Below are positions 14,771 to 25,337 of a DNA stretch of 64,000 nucleotides, in pieces (position 1 is the first letter of the stretch; the number at the start of each line of letters is the position of its first letter). Both the position numbers and the translations under genes were made by a program. The notes under the pieces were generated by a model. It searched no databases. It was not told where the DNA came from and saw nothing but the letters and a program-made list of their open reading frames with translations. This stretch comes from Treponema succinifaciens DSM 2489 (GTDB taxonomy: Bacteria > Spirochaetota > Spirochaetia > Treponematales > Treponemataceae), in the NCBI RefSeq assembly GCF_000195275.1, contig NC_015385.1:1442501-1506500 (forward strand), written 5' to 3'.

Positions 14771-16453
14771 CTATTTCCGCTTAAGATATTTTATGCTGTC
14801 AAGCGCAACAGCCGCAATAATTATAAATCCTTTAAATACAAACTGAAGATTTGTGTCAATTCCAAGGAAAGTAAGGCAGTAAGTAAGGCTTGTGAAAATT
14901 ATAACACCAAGAACTGCGCCACCGATTTTTCCTATTCCGCCGTTAAATGAAATTCCGCCGACAACACACGCAGCAATAGCATCAAGCTCATAGCCCTGCC
15001 CTGTTCCTGCGCTTGCGTTTGCCTTGAAAGCCTCAAAAAACGCGCCGAATCCGTAGAAAATTCCAGCCATAATAAACACGCCCAAAGTTACCTTGAACAC
15101 GCTGATTCCGCTTACACTTGCAGCTTCTGAGTTTCCGCCTACAGCATACATGTTTTTTCCGAACGTTGTCTTGTTCCAGATAAACCAGGCTACAACAATC
15201 GCTATGGCGGCAGGAATAATCAATTTCGGGAATGTAACTAACTCGCCGTTTATAACTCCAAGAACCCATCTTCCGCCAAAAACATCCTTGATTCCGCTGT
15301 CAATTGACCCGACTGGAGTTCCGCTTGTTCCAAAGAACAAAAGTCCGTAGATGATAAGCTGGGTTGCAAGAGTTGAAATAAACGGATGAATCTTGAGCCT
15401 TGCTGAAAAGACACCTGCAAACGCGCTGAAAAGCACACAAAGGAACACAGAAGAAAACAAAGCCATTATTACGCGGACAGCCATAGGAATCGCAGTAAAA
15501 TCCCAAGGTCCCATTCCAAAGAAAGTAACAATATTCTGTCCCGGATGAAGCACAAGTCCTGTAACAACCGCGCCAAGAGCAACCATTCGTCCTACGCTCA
15601 AATCTGTTCCAGCAAGAAGAATAAGCCCCGCAACTCCAAGCGCATAGAACATACGGGTTGAAGACTGTTCAAGGATTGTAAAAATATTCGGAAGAGAAAG
15701 AAGATTTCCATTTCCAGAAAGAGGAGCTAGAATAATGCAGACTATGAAGAACACAAGAATTGCAAGGTAAAGTCCGTTGTCAAGGAAAAACTTTGAAGGC
15801 TTGAACTTGTAAATGTAGTCGTTCAAATTAAGCACAAAGTCTTCTGAAAATTTGTTTTTTCCATTGCGGAGGCTTCTGTTCTTTTGAACGTGATTTACAA
15901 AAGCCTGATTTTTTGCATCCTTGCATCTTCCAACTGCGGAAGACAAGCGGCTTTTTGCGTCGAACAAAGAAGATTTTGTTTCATATTTAAGAGTTGCAAT
16001 TTCTTCTTTTAAAGCGGCTGAATCCATTCCAGAAGACTTCAGCTTGCTTTCTTTTTCAGCGGATTCAGATTTTATCTTTAATACTTCCTGCGCAAAATCC
16101 TGCTTATGCTTTGCAATAGACTCATTTTCAGAGTGAACAACCTGGGCGATGTAGTCTTTTGAAATCGCGTTCGCATAGGCAACGGCTTCTTTTTCAACAC
16201 GGATTTCTTCCGCCTTGTTTTTTGCCGCGACTTCCTTTGCCTTTTCAATTCCAGCTTTTTTTTCTGCAATGAGACGCTGCTTTTCGGCAGAATCAATCAT
16301 CTTGCTTTTTTTCAGCGAGAAAATTTCCTGCTTTAAGTCGGCGATTTTGTTCACTCCGTCCTTGCGAAGATTATGCAAAGTTTCAGAATATCCGCGGAGT
16401 TTTTCGTCTTCGTCCAAAGATTTTATTTCTGCAACAGATGCTTTTTCATTCAT
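14771..16453 (-). CDS. mglC: MglC-type sugar ABC permease with long N-terminal coiled coil
   Basis: The product is 560 residues, against about 336 for E. coli MglC. The C-terminal ~340 residues are a typical BPD_transp_2 permease with eight to ten membrane segments and conserved GTDLSVGRMVALGAV and GGISFNGGIGKIGGAVLG. The first ~200 residues are a highly charged Lys/Glu/Ala helix with heptad character and no membrane segment, so a cytoplasmic coiled coil is likely. I chose the ATG at 16453, preceded by AGGAG at 7 bases; an ATG at 16474 overlapping the mglA stop has no ribosome-binding site. It should import galactose or glucose with MglA and MglB. The role of the extension is unknown. Confidence 0.88.
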   Translation of the reverse strand: MNEKASVAEIKSLDEDEKLRGYSETLHNLRKDGVNKIADLKQEIFSLKKSKMIDSAEKQRLIAEKKAGIEKAKEVAAKNKAEEIRVEKEAVAYANAISKDYIAQVVHSENESIAKHKQDFAQEVLKIKSESAEKESKLKSSGMDSAALKEEIATLKYETKSSLFDAKSRLSSAVGRCKDAKNQAFVNHVQKNRSLRNGKNKFSEDFVLNLNDYIYKFKPSKFFLDNGLYLAILVFFIVCIILAPLSGNGNLLSLPNIFTILEQSSTRMFYALGVAGLILLAGTDLSVGRMVALGAVVTGLVLHPGQNIVTFFGMGPWDFTAIPMAVRVIMALFSSVFLCVLFSAFAGVFSARLKIHPFISTLATQLIIYGLLFFGTSGTPVGSIDSGIKDVFGGRWVLGVINGELVTFPKLIIPAAIAIVVAWFIWNKTTFGKNMYAVGGNSEAASVSGISVFKVTLGVFIMAGIFYGFGAFFEAFKANASAGTGQGYELDAIAACVVGGISFNGGIGKIGGAVLGVIIFTSLTYCLTFLGIDTNLQFVFKGFIIIAAVALDSIKYLKRK

Positions 16454-16470
16454 TTGCTTGCTCCTAGTAA

Positions 16471-17964
16471 TCATAAGTATTTTGCAGAAAGTCTAAGCAA
16501 GGCTTCCTGATCCGTTTCTTTTGTATTTACAATTCCTGCAAGGCGGTGGTTAGACATAACGGCGATTCTGTTTGTAATGCCTAAAATTTCAGGCATTTCG
16601 CTTGAAACAACGATTATTGTCTTTCCTTCTTTCGCCATGTTTATAATCAGCTGGTAGATTTCATACTTTGCACCAACGTCAATTCCGCGCGTAGGCTCGT
16701 CAAGCAAAAAGACCTGCGGCTGCCGCTCAAGCCATTTTCCGATTATAACTTTCTGCTGGTTTCCGCCGCTAAGAGAACTTATAAGCTCATCCGCTGAAAC
16801 GCATTTTGTATGCATGGTTTTTATTTCGCGGTTGGCGGCTTCCTGCATCTTGCGGTTTGAAAGCACACCGAATGTCTTGTAGCTGTCAAGGTTTGTAATC
16901 GTTGTGTTGAACTGGATTGTGTCTTTTCCGAACATTCCGTTCAGCTTGCGTTCCTCAGTAACAAGCGCAAAACTATAGTCCATCGCATCCTTGCTGTTTT
17001 TAAAATGAAGTTTTTTTCCGTTCATTATAATTTCGCCGGAAGCAATTGTCCTGATTCCGAACAAAGATTCCAAAAGCTCGCTGCGTCCAGCTCCAACAAG
17101 TCCGTACAATCCGAAAATTTCGCCTTTTTTTACCGTAAACGAAATATCTTCAAGAACCGGCTCATACTTTGTGGTAAGTCCGCGGACCTCAAGGAAATCC
17201 TCGCCCGGAACATTGTCCACATCCGGGAAACGCTTGTCCAAAGAGCGTCCAACCATTGCAGAAATAAGTTCGTTCATGTCGGTTGATTCGACAGGCTTTG
17301 AAAGAATCATCTTTCCGTCCCGAAGAACAGCGACTTCATTGCAAATCTGGAAAATTTCATCCATCTTGTGCGAAATATAAACAAACGAAACTCCCTTGTT
17401 TCTAAGGTCGTCCACTATGGAAAAAAGCTTGCTGACCTCACGCTCTGTAAGTGAAGATGTAGGCTCGTCAAGAACTATTATTTTTGCGTCGTAAGAAACC
17501 GCCTTTGCAATTTCCACCATCTGCCTTTGGGAAACAGACATTGTGCGCATAACGGTCTTTGGATTTACATTCATGCTAAGAGAAGCAAAAAGGCTGTTCG
17601 CTTCCTTGAGCATTTTAGCTTCGTCAACAATTCCCGCCCTTGTTGGATAGCGGCCAAGAAAAAGGTTGTCTGTAACAGTACGGTCAAGGCACTGATTAAG
17701 CTCCTGATGCACCATTGCGACTCCATTTTCAAGAGCTTCCTTTGGATTCTTAAAGTTTATGGGCTTTCCCAAAAGCGAAATTGAGCCTTCATCCTTTGCG
17801 TAAATACCAAAAAGGCATTTCATCATTGTGGATTTTCCGGCTCCGTTTTCGCCCATAAGCCCAAGAACAGTGCCTTTTTTTACAGTAAGATTTATACCGT
17901 CAAGGACCTTGTTCTTTGCAAATGACTTTGAAAGATTTTTTATTTCCAGAACTATATCGTCCAT
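16471..17964 (-). CDS. mglA: MglA-type sugar ABC transporter ATPase
   Basis: This 497-residue protein has two ATPase halves, as in RbsA/MglA. The first half has Walker A GENGAGKST (about 38-46), signature MSVSQRQMVEIA and Walker B IIVLDEPTSSL. The second has the degenerate P-loop GLVGAGRSEL, signature LSGGNQQKVIIGKWL and LLDEPTRGID. It powers uptake of a hexose, probably galactose/glucose by analogy with the Mgl system, delivered by the lipoprotein encoded upstream. It lies 120 bases after mglB, separated by a terminator-like hairpin that may lower its expression relative to the binding protein. mglC follows directly. Confidence 0.92.
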   Translation of the reverse strand: MDDIVLEIKNLSKSFAKNKVLDGINLTVKKGTVLGLMGENGAGKSTMMKCLFGIYAKDEGSISLLGKPINFKNPKEALENGVAMVHQELNQCLDRTVTDNLFLGRYPTRAGIVDEAKMLKEANSLFASLSMNVNPKTVMRTMSVSQRQMVEIAKAVSYDAKIIVLDEPTSSLTEREVSKLFSIVDDLRNKGVSFVYISHKMDEIFQICNEVAVLRDGKMILSKPVESTDMNELISAMVGRSLDKRFPDVDNVPGEDFLEVRGLTTKYEPVLEDISFTVKKGEIFGLYGLVGAGRSELLESLFGIRTIASGEIIMNGKKLHFKNSKDAMDYSFALVTEERKLNGMFGKDTIQFNTTITNLDSYKTFGVLSNRKMQEAANREIKTMHTKCVSADELISSLSGGNQQKVIIGKWLERQPQVFLLDEPTRGIDVGAKYEIYQLIINMAKEGKTIIVVSSEMPEILGITNRIAVMSNHRLAGIVNTKETDQEALLRLSAKYL

Positions 17965-17984
17965 AACGCTCCTCTTTTATCTGC

Positions 17985-18017
17985 TTAAAAAATGCCATGC
18001 CTTTTCGGGGCATGGCA
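17985..18017 (-). terminator. Attenuating hairpin between mglB and mglA
   Basis: On the minus strand TGCCATGCC pairs with GGCATGGCA (18017-18009 with 18001-17993) and is followed by six T. Such partial terminators are common after binding-protein genes and would give more MglB than MglA/MglC. Confidence 0.75.
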
Positions 18018-18084
18018 ATCTAAAAAAAATCAAATACCTTCTAGAAATCGGGCTGAAATTTTCATCCAGCCCCAAAATTAAACT

Positions 18085-19347
<1,263 letters not shown>

Positions 19348-19351
19348 TCAA

Positions 19352-19380
19352 TATATAAACCCGTTCTGCTTATTTGTCAA
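19352..19380 (-). promoter_or_regulatory. mglB promoter
   Basis: On the minus strand perfect TTGACA (19380-19375), a 17-base spacer and TATATA (19357-19352). Confidence 0.7.
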
Positions 19381-19537
19381 ACAAATTCTTTTATAAATTT
19401 TAGTTATAAAATACGCTTAAAAAAAGTGATTTTCATGCATAAAAACAAAGAAAAATAATACTATAGTTCTAAAAATCAATTCAAAATCACTACGATTTTC
19501 ACTGATAAAGTTTTTCAAAAAAATAATTGAAAATTAT

Positions 19538-19580
19538 TTGCACCCCGAAAAAAATAGTGCTAAAATGTGTACGTCAACAC
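19538..19580 (+). promoter_or_regulatory. Promoter and operator of the LacI-type regulator
   Basis: TTGCAC (19538-19543), a 17-base spacer and TAAAAT (19561-19566), then directly GTGTACGTCAACAC (19567-19580), the second copy of the operator seen at mglB. This suggests autoregulation. Confidence 0.65.
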
Positions 19581-19604
19581 GTTTTGACAAAAGAAGAGGC
19601 AGTT

Positions 19605-20633
19605 ATGACAATAACAGAAATAGCAAAAAAATCAGGCGTTTCAATCGGAACAGTGGACAGAGTTCTGCACAACAGAGGAAAAGTTTCTGAAAAAACAAAG
19701 CTTGCGGTAGAAGCCGTAATCGAAAAATACGGATACACACCAAATCCGCTTGCCCGCACACTAAAAAAGAACAAGCCTTTTGTTATTGGCGTTTTAATGC
19801 CTCCTCCCGGAACTGGAAGCGGTTACTGGCAAATGATTTTCAAGGGAATGAAAGAAGCTGAATCAGAACTTTCTGCATTCGGAATAAAACTTGAATTTGA
19901 ATATTTTGACAGAACTGAATACGGCTCAATGACAAAGGCTTCACAAAGGCTTTTTGAAAAGAACTTGCAGGCTTTGATAACAGTTCCAATCGTTCCGCAG
20001 GAAGCTGAGGAAATATTCAGCCATATAGAAATTCCTTACATTTTCGTAGACTCCCCGCTGCCAAGAGCAAATCCAGTTATCACAATCGCGCAGAATCCGT
20101 ACAGAGGCGGACAATGCGCAGGACATATAATGAAACTCCTAAAGGGAAGCGGAAAATTTTCTGTGCTCCGGTTTTACAAGGATTCATACAACCTTTTGGA
20201 ACGGCTAAGAGGATTCACGGATTATTTTAAGAACGACACAAACTGCCAAGTAATAGAAACAATATCTCCAAACGGCACAAACCAAGTAATTTTCAACTTT
20301 CTGGACAACTTGTTCAAGTCCGAGCCAGAAATAAATGGAATTTTCGCAACTCACACGGAAGGCTTTATAATCGGCCAGTATCTTAGCTACACAAACAGAA
20401 AAAACAAAGTCGCACTGATAAGCTATGATATGCAGGAACAAAATAGAAACGGACTTATGACCGGAAACATAGACTGCGTTATTTCCCAGCGTCCAGAATA
20501 TCAAGGCTATACAAGCGTGAATGAAATTTTCAAGAGCAAAGTTCTTCTTCAAGAAATTCCGCAGAGAATCTTTGTTCCTATCGATGTGATTTTCAAGGAA
20601 AACGCAGGCGAATACAATCCCATAAAGTTATAA
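19605..20633 (+). CDS. LacI/GalR-family transcriptional regulator of mgl
   Basis: From the ATG at 19605 the product is 342 residues. It has an N-terminal LacI helix-turn-helix (ITEIAKKSGVSIGTVDRVLHN) with hinge region to about residue 60, then a sugar-binding core of the periplasmic-binding-protein type. A longer frame from 19527 adds 26 residues, but it would run through the operator and promoter, so I reject it. AGAGG lies before the chosen start. The gene is divergent from mglB, and both promoters carry the same 14-bp operator, so it very likely controls mglBAC and itself. The inducer is probably the transported hexose or a derivative. Confidence 0.88.
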   Translation: MTITEIAKKSGVSIGTVDRVLHNRGKVSEKTKLAVEAVIEKYGYTPNPLARTLKKNKPFVIGVLMPPPGTGSGYWQMIFKGMKEAESELSAFGIKLEFEYFDRTEYGSMTKASQRLFEKNLQALITVPIVPQEAEEIFSHIEIPYIFVDSPLPRANPVITIAQNPYRGGQCAGHIMKLLKGSGKFSVLRFYKDSYNLLERLRGFTDYFKNDTNCQVIETISPNGTNQVIFNFLDNLFKSEPEINGIFATHTEGFIIGQYLSYTNRKNKVALISYDMQEQNRNGLMTGNIDCVISQRPEYQGYTSVNEIFKSKVLLQEIPQRIFVPIDVIFKENAGEYNPIKL

Positions 20634-20654
20634 TCAAACTGGAAAATCTATTTA

Positions 20655-20700
20655 AGAAAAAAAAAGCTATACACCGTGCAACCAGTACACGGCATATAGC
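20655..20700 (-). terminator. Terminator of the cellobiose phosphorylase gene
   Basis: On the minus strand GCTATA-(n)-CCGTG...CACGG-(n)-TATAGC forms a two-part stem (20700-20666) followed by nine T. It may also end the regulator gene on the plus strand. Confidence 0.75.
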
Positions 20701-20726
20701 CAAAAAGTGTTTTAGATTAAAACAAA

Positions 20727-23195
20727 TCAGCCTACAGTTACAGAAACCTTAACCTGCTTTGCGCCGTTGTCGGCAACAACTGTAGTTCCGTTAGCTTTTC
20801 CGCCAGAAACAACTTCAACTTTTACAGCTCCGTCGTTCTTATTGTTCTTTACACTGATTATGTATTCAACTCCGCGGAATTTGCGTGTCATTTCAGCAGT
20901 CTTTACGTGCTCCGGAAGACGAGGCTCCACAACAAGACCTTCATAGCTTGGCCGAAGTCCGCAAAGATACTGGCTCAATGCAACAAAGTTCCAAGCGGCT
21001 GTTCCTGTAAGCCAAGAGTTCTTTGCCTCACCTTCGCGGCGAGCCTCTTTTCCAGCGACCATCTGGCTGTAAACATAAGGCTCTGTGCGGTGGATGTCTG
21101 AAATCTCCTCAACATAAGCCGGAGCAATCTTCTTGTAATGCTCAAACGCATCCTGAGGACGTCCGTTTACAACTTCACCGATAATTACCCACGGATTGTT
21201 GTGGCAGAAAATTCCTCCGTTTTCTTTGTATCCAGGCGGATAAGACGAGACTTCACCAAGCTCAATGTGGTAATCCTGATATGCAGGCCAGCAGATTACA
21301 ATTCCGTACTTTGAATCAAGATATTTCTTTACGCTGTCAAGAGATTTTTCTGGATAGCCTTTGTCTTTTCCGACTTTTGCCATTGTTCCAAATCCCTGCG
21401 ACTCAATAAAGATTTTTCCGTCATTGCATTCATGCGAGCCAATCTTGTTTCCGGCATCGTCATAAGCGCGCACATACCATTCTCCGTCCCAACCAGCTGT
21501 ACAGATTGCCTCTTCCATTTTCTTGGCGGCTTCCTCTGCAAACTTAGCTTCCTCTTCATCTCCCTGAAGACGGCACATCGCGGCATAGTCAGGAGTTACA
21601 TAGACAAACATTTCCGCAATCATTACGGATTCAGCGTTCTTGCCTTCCTTGTTTGTGCAAGTCTGGAAAGAATCGTTCGGATTCATGCTGAAGCAGTTCA
21701 AATTCAAGCAGTCGTTCCAGTCAGCGCGTCCGATAAGAGGAAGTCCGTGCGGTCCCATGTGAGTTGTGATGTAGCGGTAAGAGCGTTTAAGGTGCTCGTA
21801 CATTGTTGCCTTGTTTGTCTCGCTGTTGTCAAACGGAACCATTTCATTAAGGAAGTCCTTGTCGCCAGTTTCGCAAATATAGCGTCCAACGCCAAGCACA
21901 AGCCAGAGCGGATCGTCATTAAAGTTAGAGCCGATATCTGCGTTTCCGCGTTTTGTAAGAGGCTGGAACTGATGGTAAGCTGAACCGTCCTCAAACTGTG
22001 TAGCGGCAACATCAAAAAGACGCTCGCGGATTCTTGAGTTAGGAAGCTGATGAGCCGCGCCGAGCATATCCTGAGAAGTATCACGGAAGCCCATTCCTCG
22101 TCCAATTCCGCTTTCAAAGTAAGAAGCTGAGCGCGCAAAGTTGTATGTAACAACGCACTGGTACTGATTCCACAGAGCCATGCGGTCAAGCTTTTCATCT
22201 CCAGTCTTAAGAGTGAAGTGAGAAAGAATTTCGTTCCAGAATTCCTTAAGAATGCTGAATTCCTTTTCTACTTTTTCTTTTGTGCTGAATCTTTCCTGAA
22301 TTGCATAAGCCTTTTCTTTGTTGATGATTCCGCTTGCTGTATTTGTACGAAGAAGCTCGCCTTTTGTCTGTGTTGTCCACTTTTTGTCCTGGTCATTTTC
22401 AACGTATCCAAGAACAAAAACAAAAGTTTTTTCCTCGCCGGCTTTAAGCTCAACATTCAGGCGGTGAGAAGCAATCGGACTCCATCCGTCAGCGACAGAG
22501 TTTCCGCTTTTTCCTTCCATTACAGACTTTGGGTTAGAAAGAGGATTGTAAAGACCAAGCCAAGTCTCGCGGTCTGTGTCAAATCCGTCAACAGGAGCGT
22601 TTACAGAATAGAATGTAAAGTGGTTGCGGCGCTCGCGGTATTCAGTCTTGTGATAAATTACGCTGCCTTCAATTTCAACTTCTCCGGTAGAAAAGTTTCT
22701 CTGGAAGTTCTGGCAGTCGTCAGAAGCGTTGTAAAGACACCACTCAATAAAAGAAACAAGCGAAAGTTTTTTTTCAGACTTTCCTTCGTTTTTGAGCGTA
22801 ACCATTTCAACTTCGCAGTTAACGCCATTAGGAACCATGCAAAGAACCTTGGCGGAAACATCGTTTTTCTTAGAAGCGAATTTTGTATATCCAAATCCGT
22901 GACGGCACTCGTAGCTGTCAAGAGGAGTCTGTGTTGGCTGCCAGGCAGGATTCCAAACCGTATCTCCGTCCTTGATATAGAAATAGCGTCCGTTAGAGTC
23001 AAGCGGAATGTCATTGTAACGGTAACGGGTCAAACGGCGCAAACGGGCGTCTGTATAAAAGGCATAACCACCTGCTGTGTTGGAAATAAGAGAGAAAAAC
23101 TTCTCATTTCCAAGGTAGTTAATCCAAGGGTAAGGTGTCTGTGGAGTTTCAATGACGTATTCCCTGTTTACATCATCATAATGTCCAAATTTCAT
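20727..23195 (-). CDS. cbp: Cellobiose phosphorylase (GH94)
   Basis: This 822-residue enzyme matches the GH94 phosphorylases in length and layout: an N-terminal beta domain, a helical linker, an (alpha/alpha)6 catalytic barrel and a C-terminal beta domain. The catalytic block GRADWNDCLNLNCFS is present, where the Asp of DWND is the expected general acid. The Gly-rich GIGRGMGFRDTSQDMLG phosphate-site region also fits cellobiose phosphorylase rather than cellodextrin or chitobiose enzymes. It converts cellobiose and phosphate to glucose-1-phosphate and glucose in the cytoplasm, saving ATP. There is no signal peptide. It ends in its own terminator and is not obviously in an operon; a cellobiose importer is not seen here. 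Confidence 0.92.
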   Translation of the reverse strand: MKFGHYDDVNREYVIETPQTPYPWINYLGNEKFFSLISNTAGGYAFYTDARLRRLTRYRYNDIPLDSNGRYFYIKDGDTVWNPAWQPTQTPLDSYECRHGFGYTKFASKKNDVSAKVLCMVPNGVNCEVEMVTLKNEGKSEKKLSLVSFIEWCLYNASDDCQNFQRNFSTGEVEIEGSVIYHKTEYRERRNHFTFYSVNAPVDGFDTDRETWLGLYNPLSNPKSVMEGKSGNSVADGWSPIASHRLNVELKAGEEKTFVFVLGYVENDQDKKWTTQTKGELLRTNTASGIINKEKAYAIQERFSTKEKVEKEFSILKEFWNEILSHFTLKTGDEKLDRMALWNQYQCVVTYNFARSASYFESGIGRGMGFRDTSQDMLGAAHQLPNSRIRERLFDVAATQFEDGSAYHQFQPLTKRGNADIGSNFNDDPLWLVLGVGRYICETGDKDFLNEMVPFDNSETNKATMYEHLKRSYRYITTHMGPHGLPLIGRADWNDCLNLNCFSMNPNDSFQTCTNKEGKNAESVMIAEMFVYVTPDYAAMCRLQGDEEEAKFAEEAAKKMEEAICTAGWDGEWYVRAYDDAGNKIGSHECNDGKIFIESQGFGTMAKVGKDKGYPEKSLDSVKKYLDSKYGIVICWPAYQDYHIELGEVSSYPPGYKENGGIFCHNNPWVIIGEVVNGRPQDAFEHYKKIAPAYVEEISDIHRTEPYVYSQMVAGKEARREGEAKNSWLTGTAAWNFVALSQYLCGLRPSYEGLVVEPRLPEHVKTAEMTRKFRGVEYIISVKNNKNDGAVKVEVVSGGKANGTTVVADNGAKQVKVSVTVG

Positions 23196-23348
23196 AACTT
23201 TTCCTTCTATTAGTTAATCTAAAACTTCTGCCTTCCAAACTGGATACAAAAATTTCAGCAAATTCTATCATGCCATATATCAAAAGTCAAAGGGATTTTT
23301 TTTCAATATTATTGTTTTTTTCAGCGCAGTTGAATATAATTGTAATAT

Positions 23349-24689
23349 ATGAAGAAGAAGTTTTTATTTGTATTTTTACTGGCCGCGCTTATTCCTGCCG
23401 CCATGTACGCAAAAGACAATGTTGACTACGAGCTGCTTGCAAAACAGGGAACAGAAGCAGAAATCCGTCAGGCATTTAAAGAAAACCGAAACCTTTCCAC
23501 ACAGGTGTTCGGAACCAGCAGAGAGACGTTTCTTATGCTCGCCCTGAAAAATGACAGAGACATTGACATAATAAGCCTTTGCCTTGAAAAAGAGTCGAAT
23601 CCAAGCGCAAAAACGAAGGAAGGAAAAACTCCGCTGATGTACGCAGCCCAGTATTCCTCAGACCAAAATGTAATCGACCTTGTTTCAAAGTACGGGATTG
23701 TTTTAAAGCGCAGCCGGGACGCAAGAGTTCTGCAGAAAGACAAAAGCGGAATGGACTCGTTCGCCTACGCAAGAATGAATCCTGAATACAGTGTTTATCA
23801 AAAGCTCACGGAATACACAGAAGATCCTCAAGGACTTTATGTTCCAGAGCCGCCAGCACAGGAAACTGCCGATGTTCCAACGACAGAAGCCGCGCAAAAT
23901 TCAGAGCAGACAGCGTCAGTTTCAGCTGATTCAAATTCAAATGAACAAAACGCTTCAAATGCAAAACAGGCTGAAATTCAGCAGTATGCAAGCGCATTCC
24001 TCTTAGACTATGCAGAAAACGAAGACAAGCCGGCAGAACAGCCGCCTGCAAATAAAACTGAATACATAGAAAATCCGAACGCGGCAGACAAAAACGGCGT
24101 TACGCTTCTTATGAGGGCAGCAAAAGCCGGAAACGACTGGGACGTAAATTTACTTCTTAAAAACGGAGCAGACGTAAATCTTAGGGACAAAGACGGCTGG
24201 ACAGCTTTAATGTATGCTGTAAGATACCAAAACAACCTGAACATCCTTAATATGCTTATTGAAAATGCCGCATATATCCGTGTAAGAAACAAATTCAACG
24301 CCACTCCGCTTTTAATGGCTGCAGACTATTCACAGAATCCTGAAATAATTTCAGTTCTCCTAAAAAATAGAAGCGTTTCCGAGGATGAAGTTTTCAGGGC
24401 ATTTATCTTTGCAATAACAGGAAATTCGTCTTCCGACCACATCCGCGAAGCAAAAATCAAGCTGTTTCTTGACATGGGAATTCCGCTAAACCGCTTGTGG
24501 AAAGGACAAACTCCATTGATGTACGCGGCACAATACGGAAAATCAACTTTGGTTTTAAAGCAGCTAATAGACGCAGGCGCAAATCCGGCACTTCAGGATG
24601 AAAACGGAAACACAGCCTTTGAATACGCAAAAGCAAACAAAAATCTTGCCCACGACGACATTTACTGGTCTCTTAACGGAGCAAACTAA
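23349..24689 (+). CDS. Secreted ankyrin-repeat protein
   Basis: The 446-residue product begins with a signal peptide (KKK, hydrophobic core, cleavage probably after AMYA near residue 21). Ankyrin repeats are seen at about residues 35-100 (TPLMYAAQY) and again from 245 to the end (TLLMRAAKAGND, TALMYAVRYQNN, TPLLMAADYSQN, TPLMYAAQYGKS). A Gln/Ala/Ser-rich low-complexity linker of about 70 residues separates the two blocks. Ankyrin repeats bind proteins; the signal peptide places it in the periplasm or outside. rsmD starts 2 bases after its stop, so they share a transcript. No specific partner can be named. Confidence 0.88.
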   Translation: MKKKFLFVFLLAALIPAAMYAKDNVDYELLAKQGTEAEIRQAFKENRNLSTQVFGTSRETFLMLALKNDRDIDIISLCLEKESNPSAKTKEGKTPLMYAAQYSSDQNVIDLVSKYGIVLKRSRDARVLQKDKSGMDSFAYARMNPEYSVYQKLTEYTEDPQGLYVPEPPAQETADVPTTEAAQNSEQTASVSADSNSNEQNASNAKQAEIQQYASAFLLDYAENEDKPAEQPPANKTEYIENPNAADKNGVTLLMRAAKAGNDWDVNLLLKNGADVNLRDKDGWTALMYAVRYQNNLNILNMLIENAAYIRVRNKFNATPLLMAADYSQNPEIISVLLKNRSVSEDEVFRAFIFAITGNSSSDHIREAKIKLFLDMGIPLNRLWKGQTPLMYAAQYGKSTLVLKQLIDAGANPALQDENGNTAFEYAKANKNLAHDDIYWSLNGAN

Positions 24690-24691
24690 AA

Positions 24692-25261
24692 ATGAGAATT
24701 ACAGGCGGAAAGCTAAAAGGGCGTGTTACAGAAACTCCTTACGGAAAAATGGCGATTCGTCCTGCAATGGACAAAATGAGAGAGTCCGTTTTCAACATAA
24801 TAGGATTCTCTCTTGAAGGAAAATCATTTCTTGACTTGTTCAGCGGGTCTGGAACAATTGCGCTTGAAGCAGTTTCGCATGGGGCTTCCGCAGTAACACT
24901 TTGCGAAATGGACAAGTCAAAGGCAAAGACAATCCTTAAAAATGTAAAAATGGCTGAAGAAGTTGGAGTTCGCATAAACTGCCGATTTATGTCTGTTGAG
25001 CTTTTTTTGAAACGCTGCAAAGAAAAATTTGACTATATATTTTTAGATCCGCCTTTTCCATATAAATTCAGAAAAGAACTTGTGGAAACTGCCGGAACAA
25101 GAGAACTTCTTACAAAAAACGGCCAGCTTTTAATCCACTATCCTGCCGAAGATCCGCTTCCTGACAAAATAGGCAACCTCGTTCTTTCGGACAAAAGAAT
25201 TTACGGACGCTCAATCGTAAACTTCTATAAATATGAAGAAAACGCTGAACAGACAAACTAA
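24692..25261 (+). CDS. rsmD: 16S rRNA (guanine966-N2)-methyltransferase
   Basis: This 189-residue protein has the RsmD layout: MRITGGKLKGR at the start, RPAMDKMRESVFNII (residues 24-37), the SAM-binding FLDLFSGSGTIALEA (46-60), and the catalytic DPPF at 119-122. It methylates one guanine in helix 31 of 16S rRNA using S-adenosylmethionine. Length and motif spacing fit the family closely. It follows the ankyrin gene by 2 bases. A separate promoter for the next gene lies 20 bases downstream. Confidence 0.93.
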   Translation: MRITGGKLKGRVTETPYGKMAIRPAMDKMRESVFNIIGFSLEGKSFLDLFSGSGTIALEAVSHGASAVTLCEMDKSKAKTILKNVKMAEEVGVRINCRFMSVELFLKRCKEKFDYIFLDPPFPYKFRKELVETAGTRELLTKNGQLLIHYPAEDPLPDKIGNLVLSDKRIYGRSIVNFYKYEENAEQTN

Positions 25262-25280
25262 AAGACTTTAAAACCATTGC

Positions 25281-25308
25281 TTGACAAATCGAAATAACAA
25301 GTTACAAT
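25281..25308 (+). promoter_or_regulatory. Promoter of the TPR gene pair
   Basis: TTGACA at 25281-25286, a 16-base spacer and TACAAT at 25303-25308, about 30 bases before the ATG at 25338. Confidence 0.65.
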
Positions 25309-25337
25309 TAAAACTGTATTCTATAAGGTTAAAAGTA

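Noticed and set aside
21432-21983. 183-codon plus-strand frame
   Set aside because: Antisense shadow of the cellobiose phosphorylase gene, with biased composition and no start signal.
22218-23213. 331-codon plus-strand open frame
   Set aside because: It lies wholly antisense to the cellobiose phosphorylase gene, has no ribosome-binding site and no recognisable domain. The minus-strand product matches GH94 along its length.
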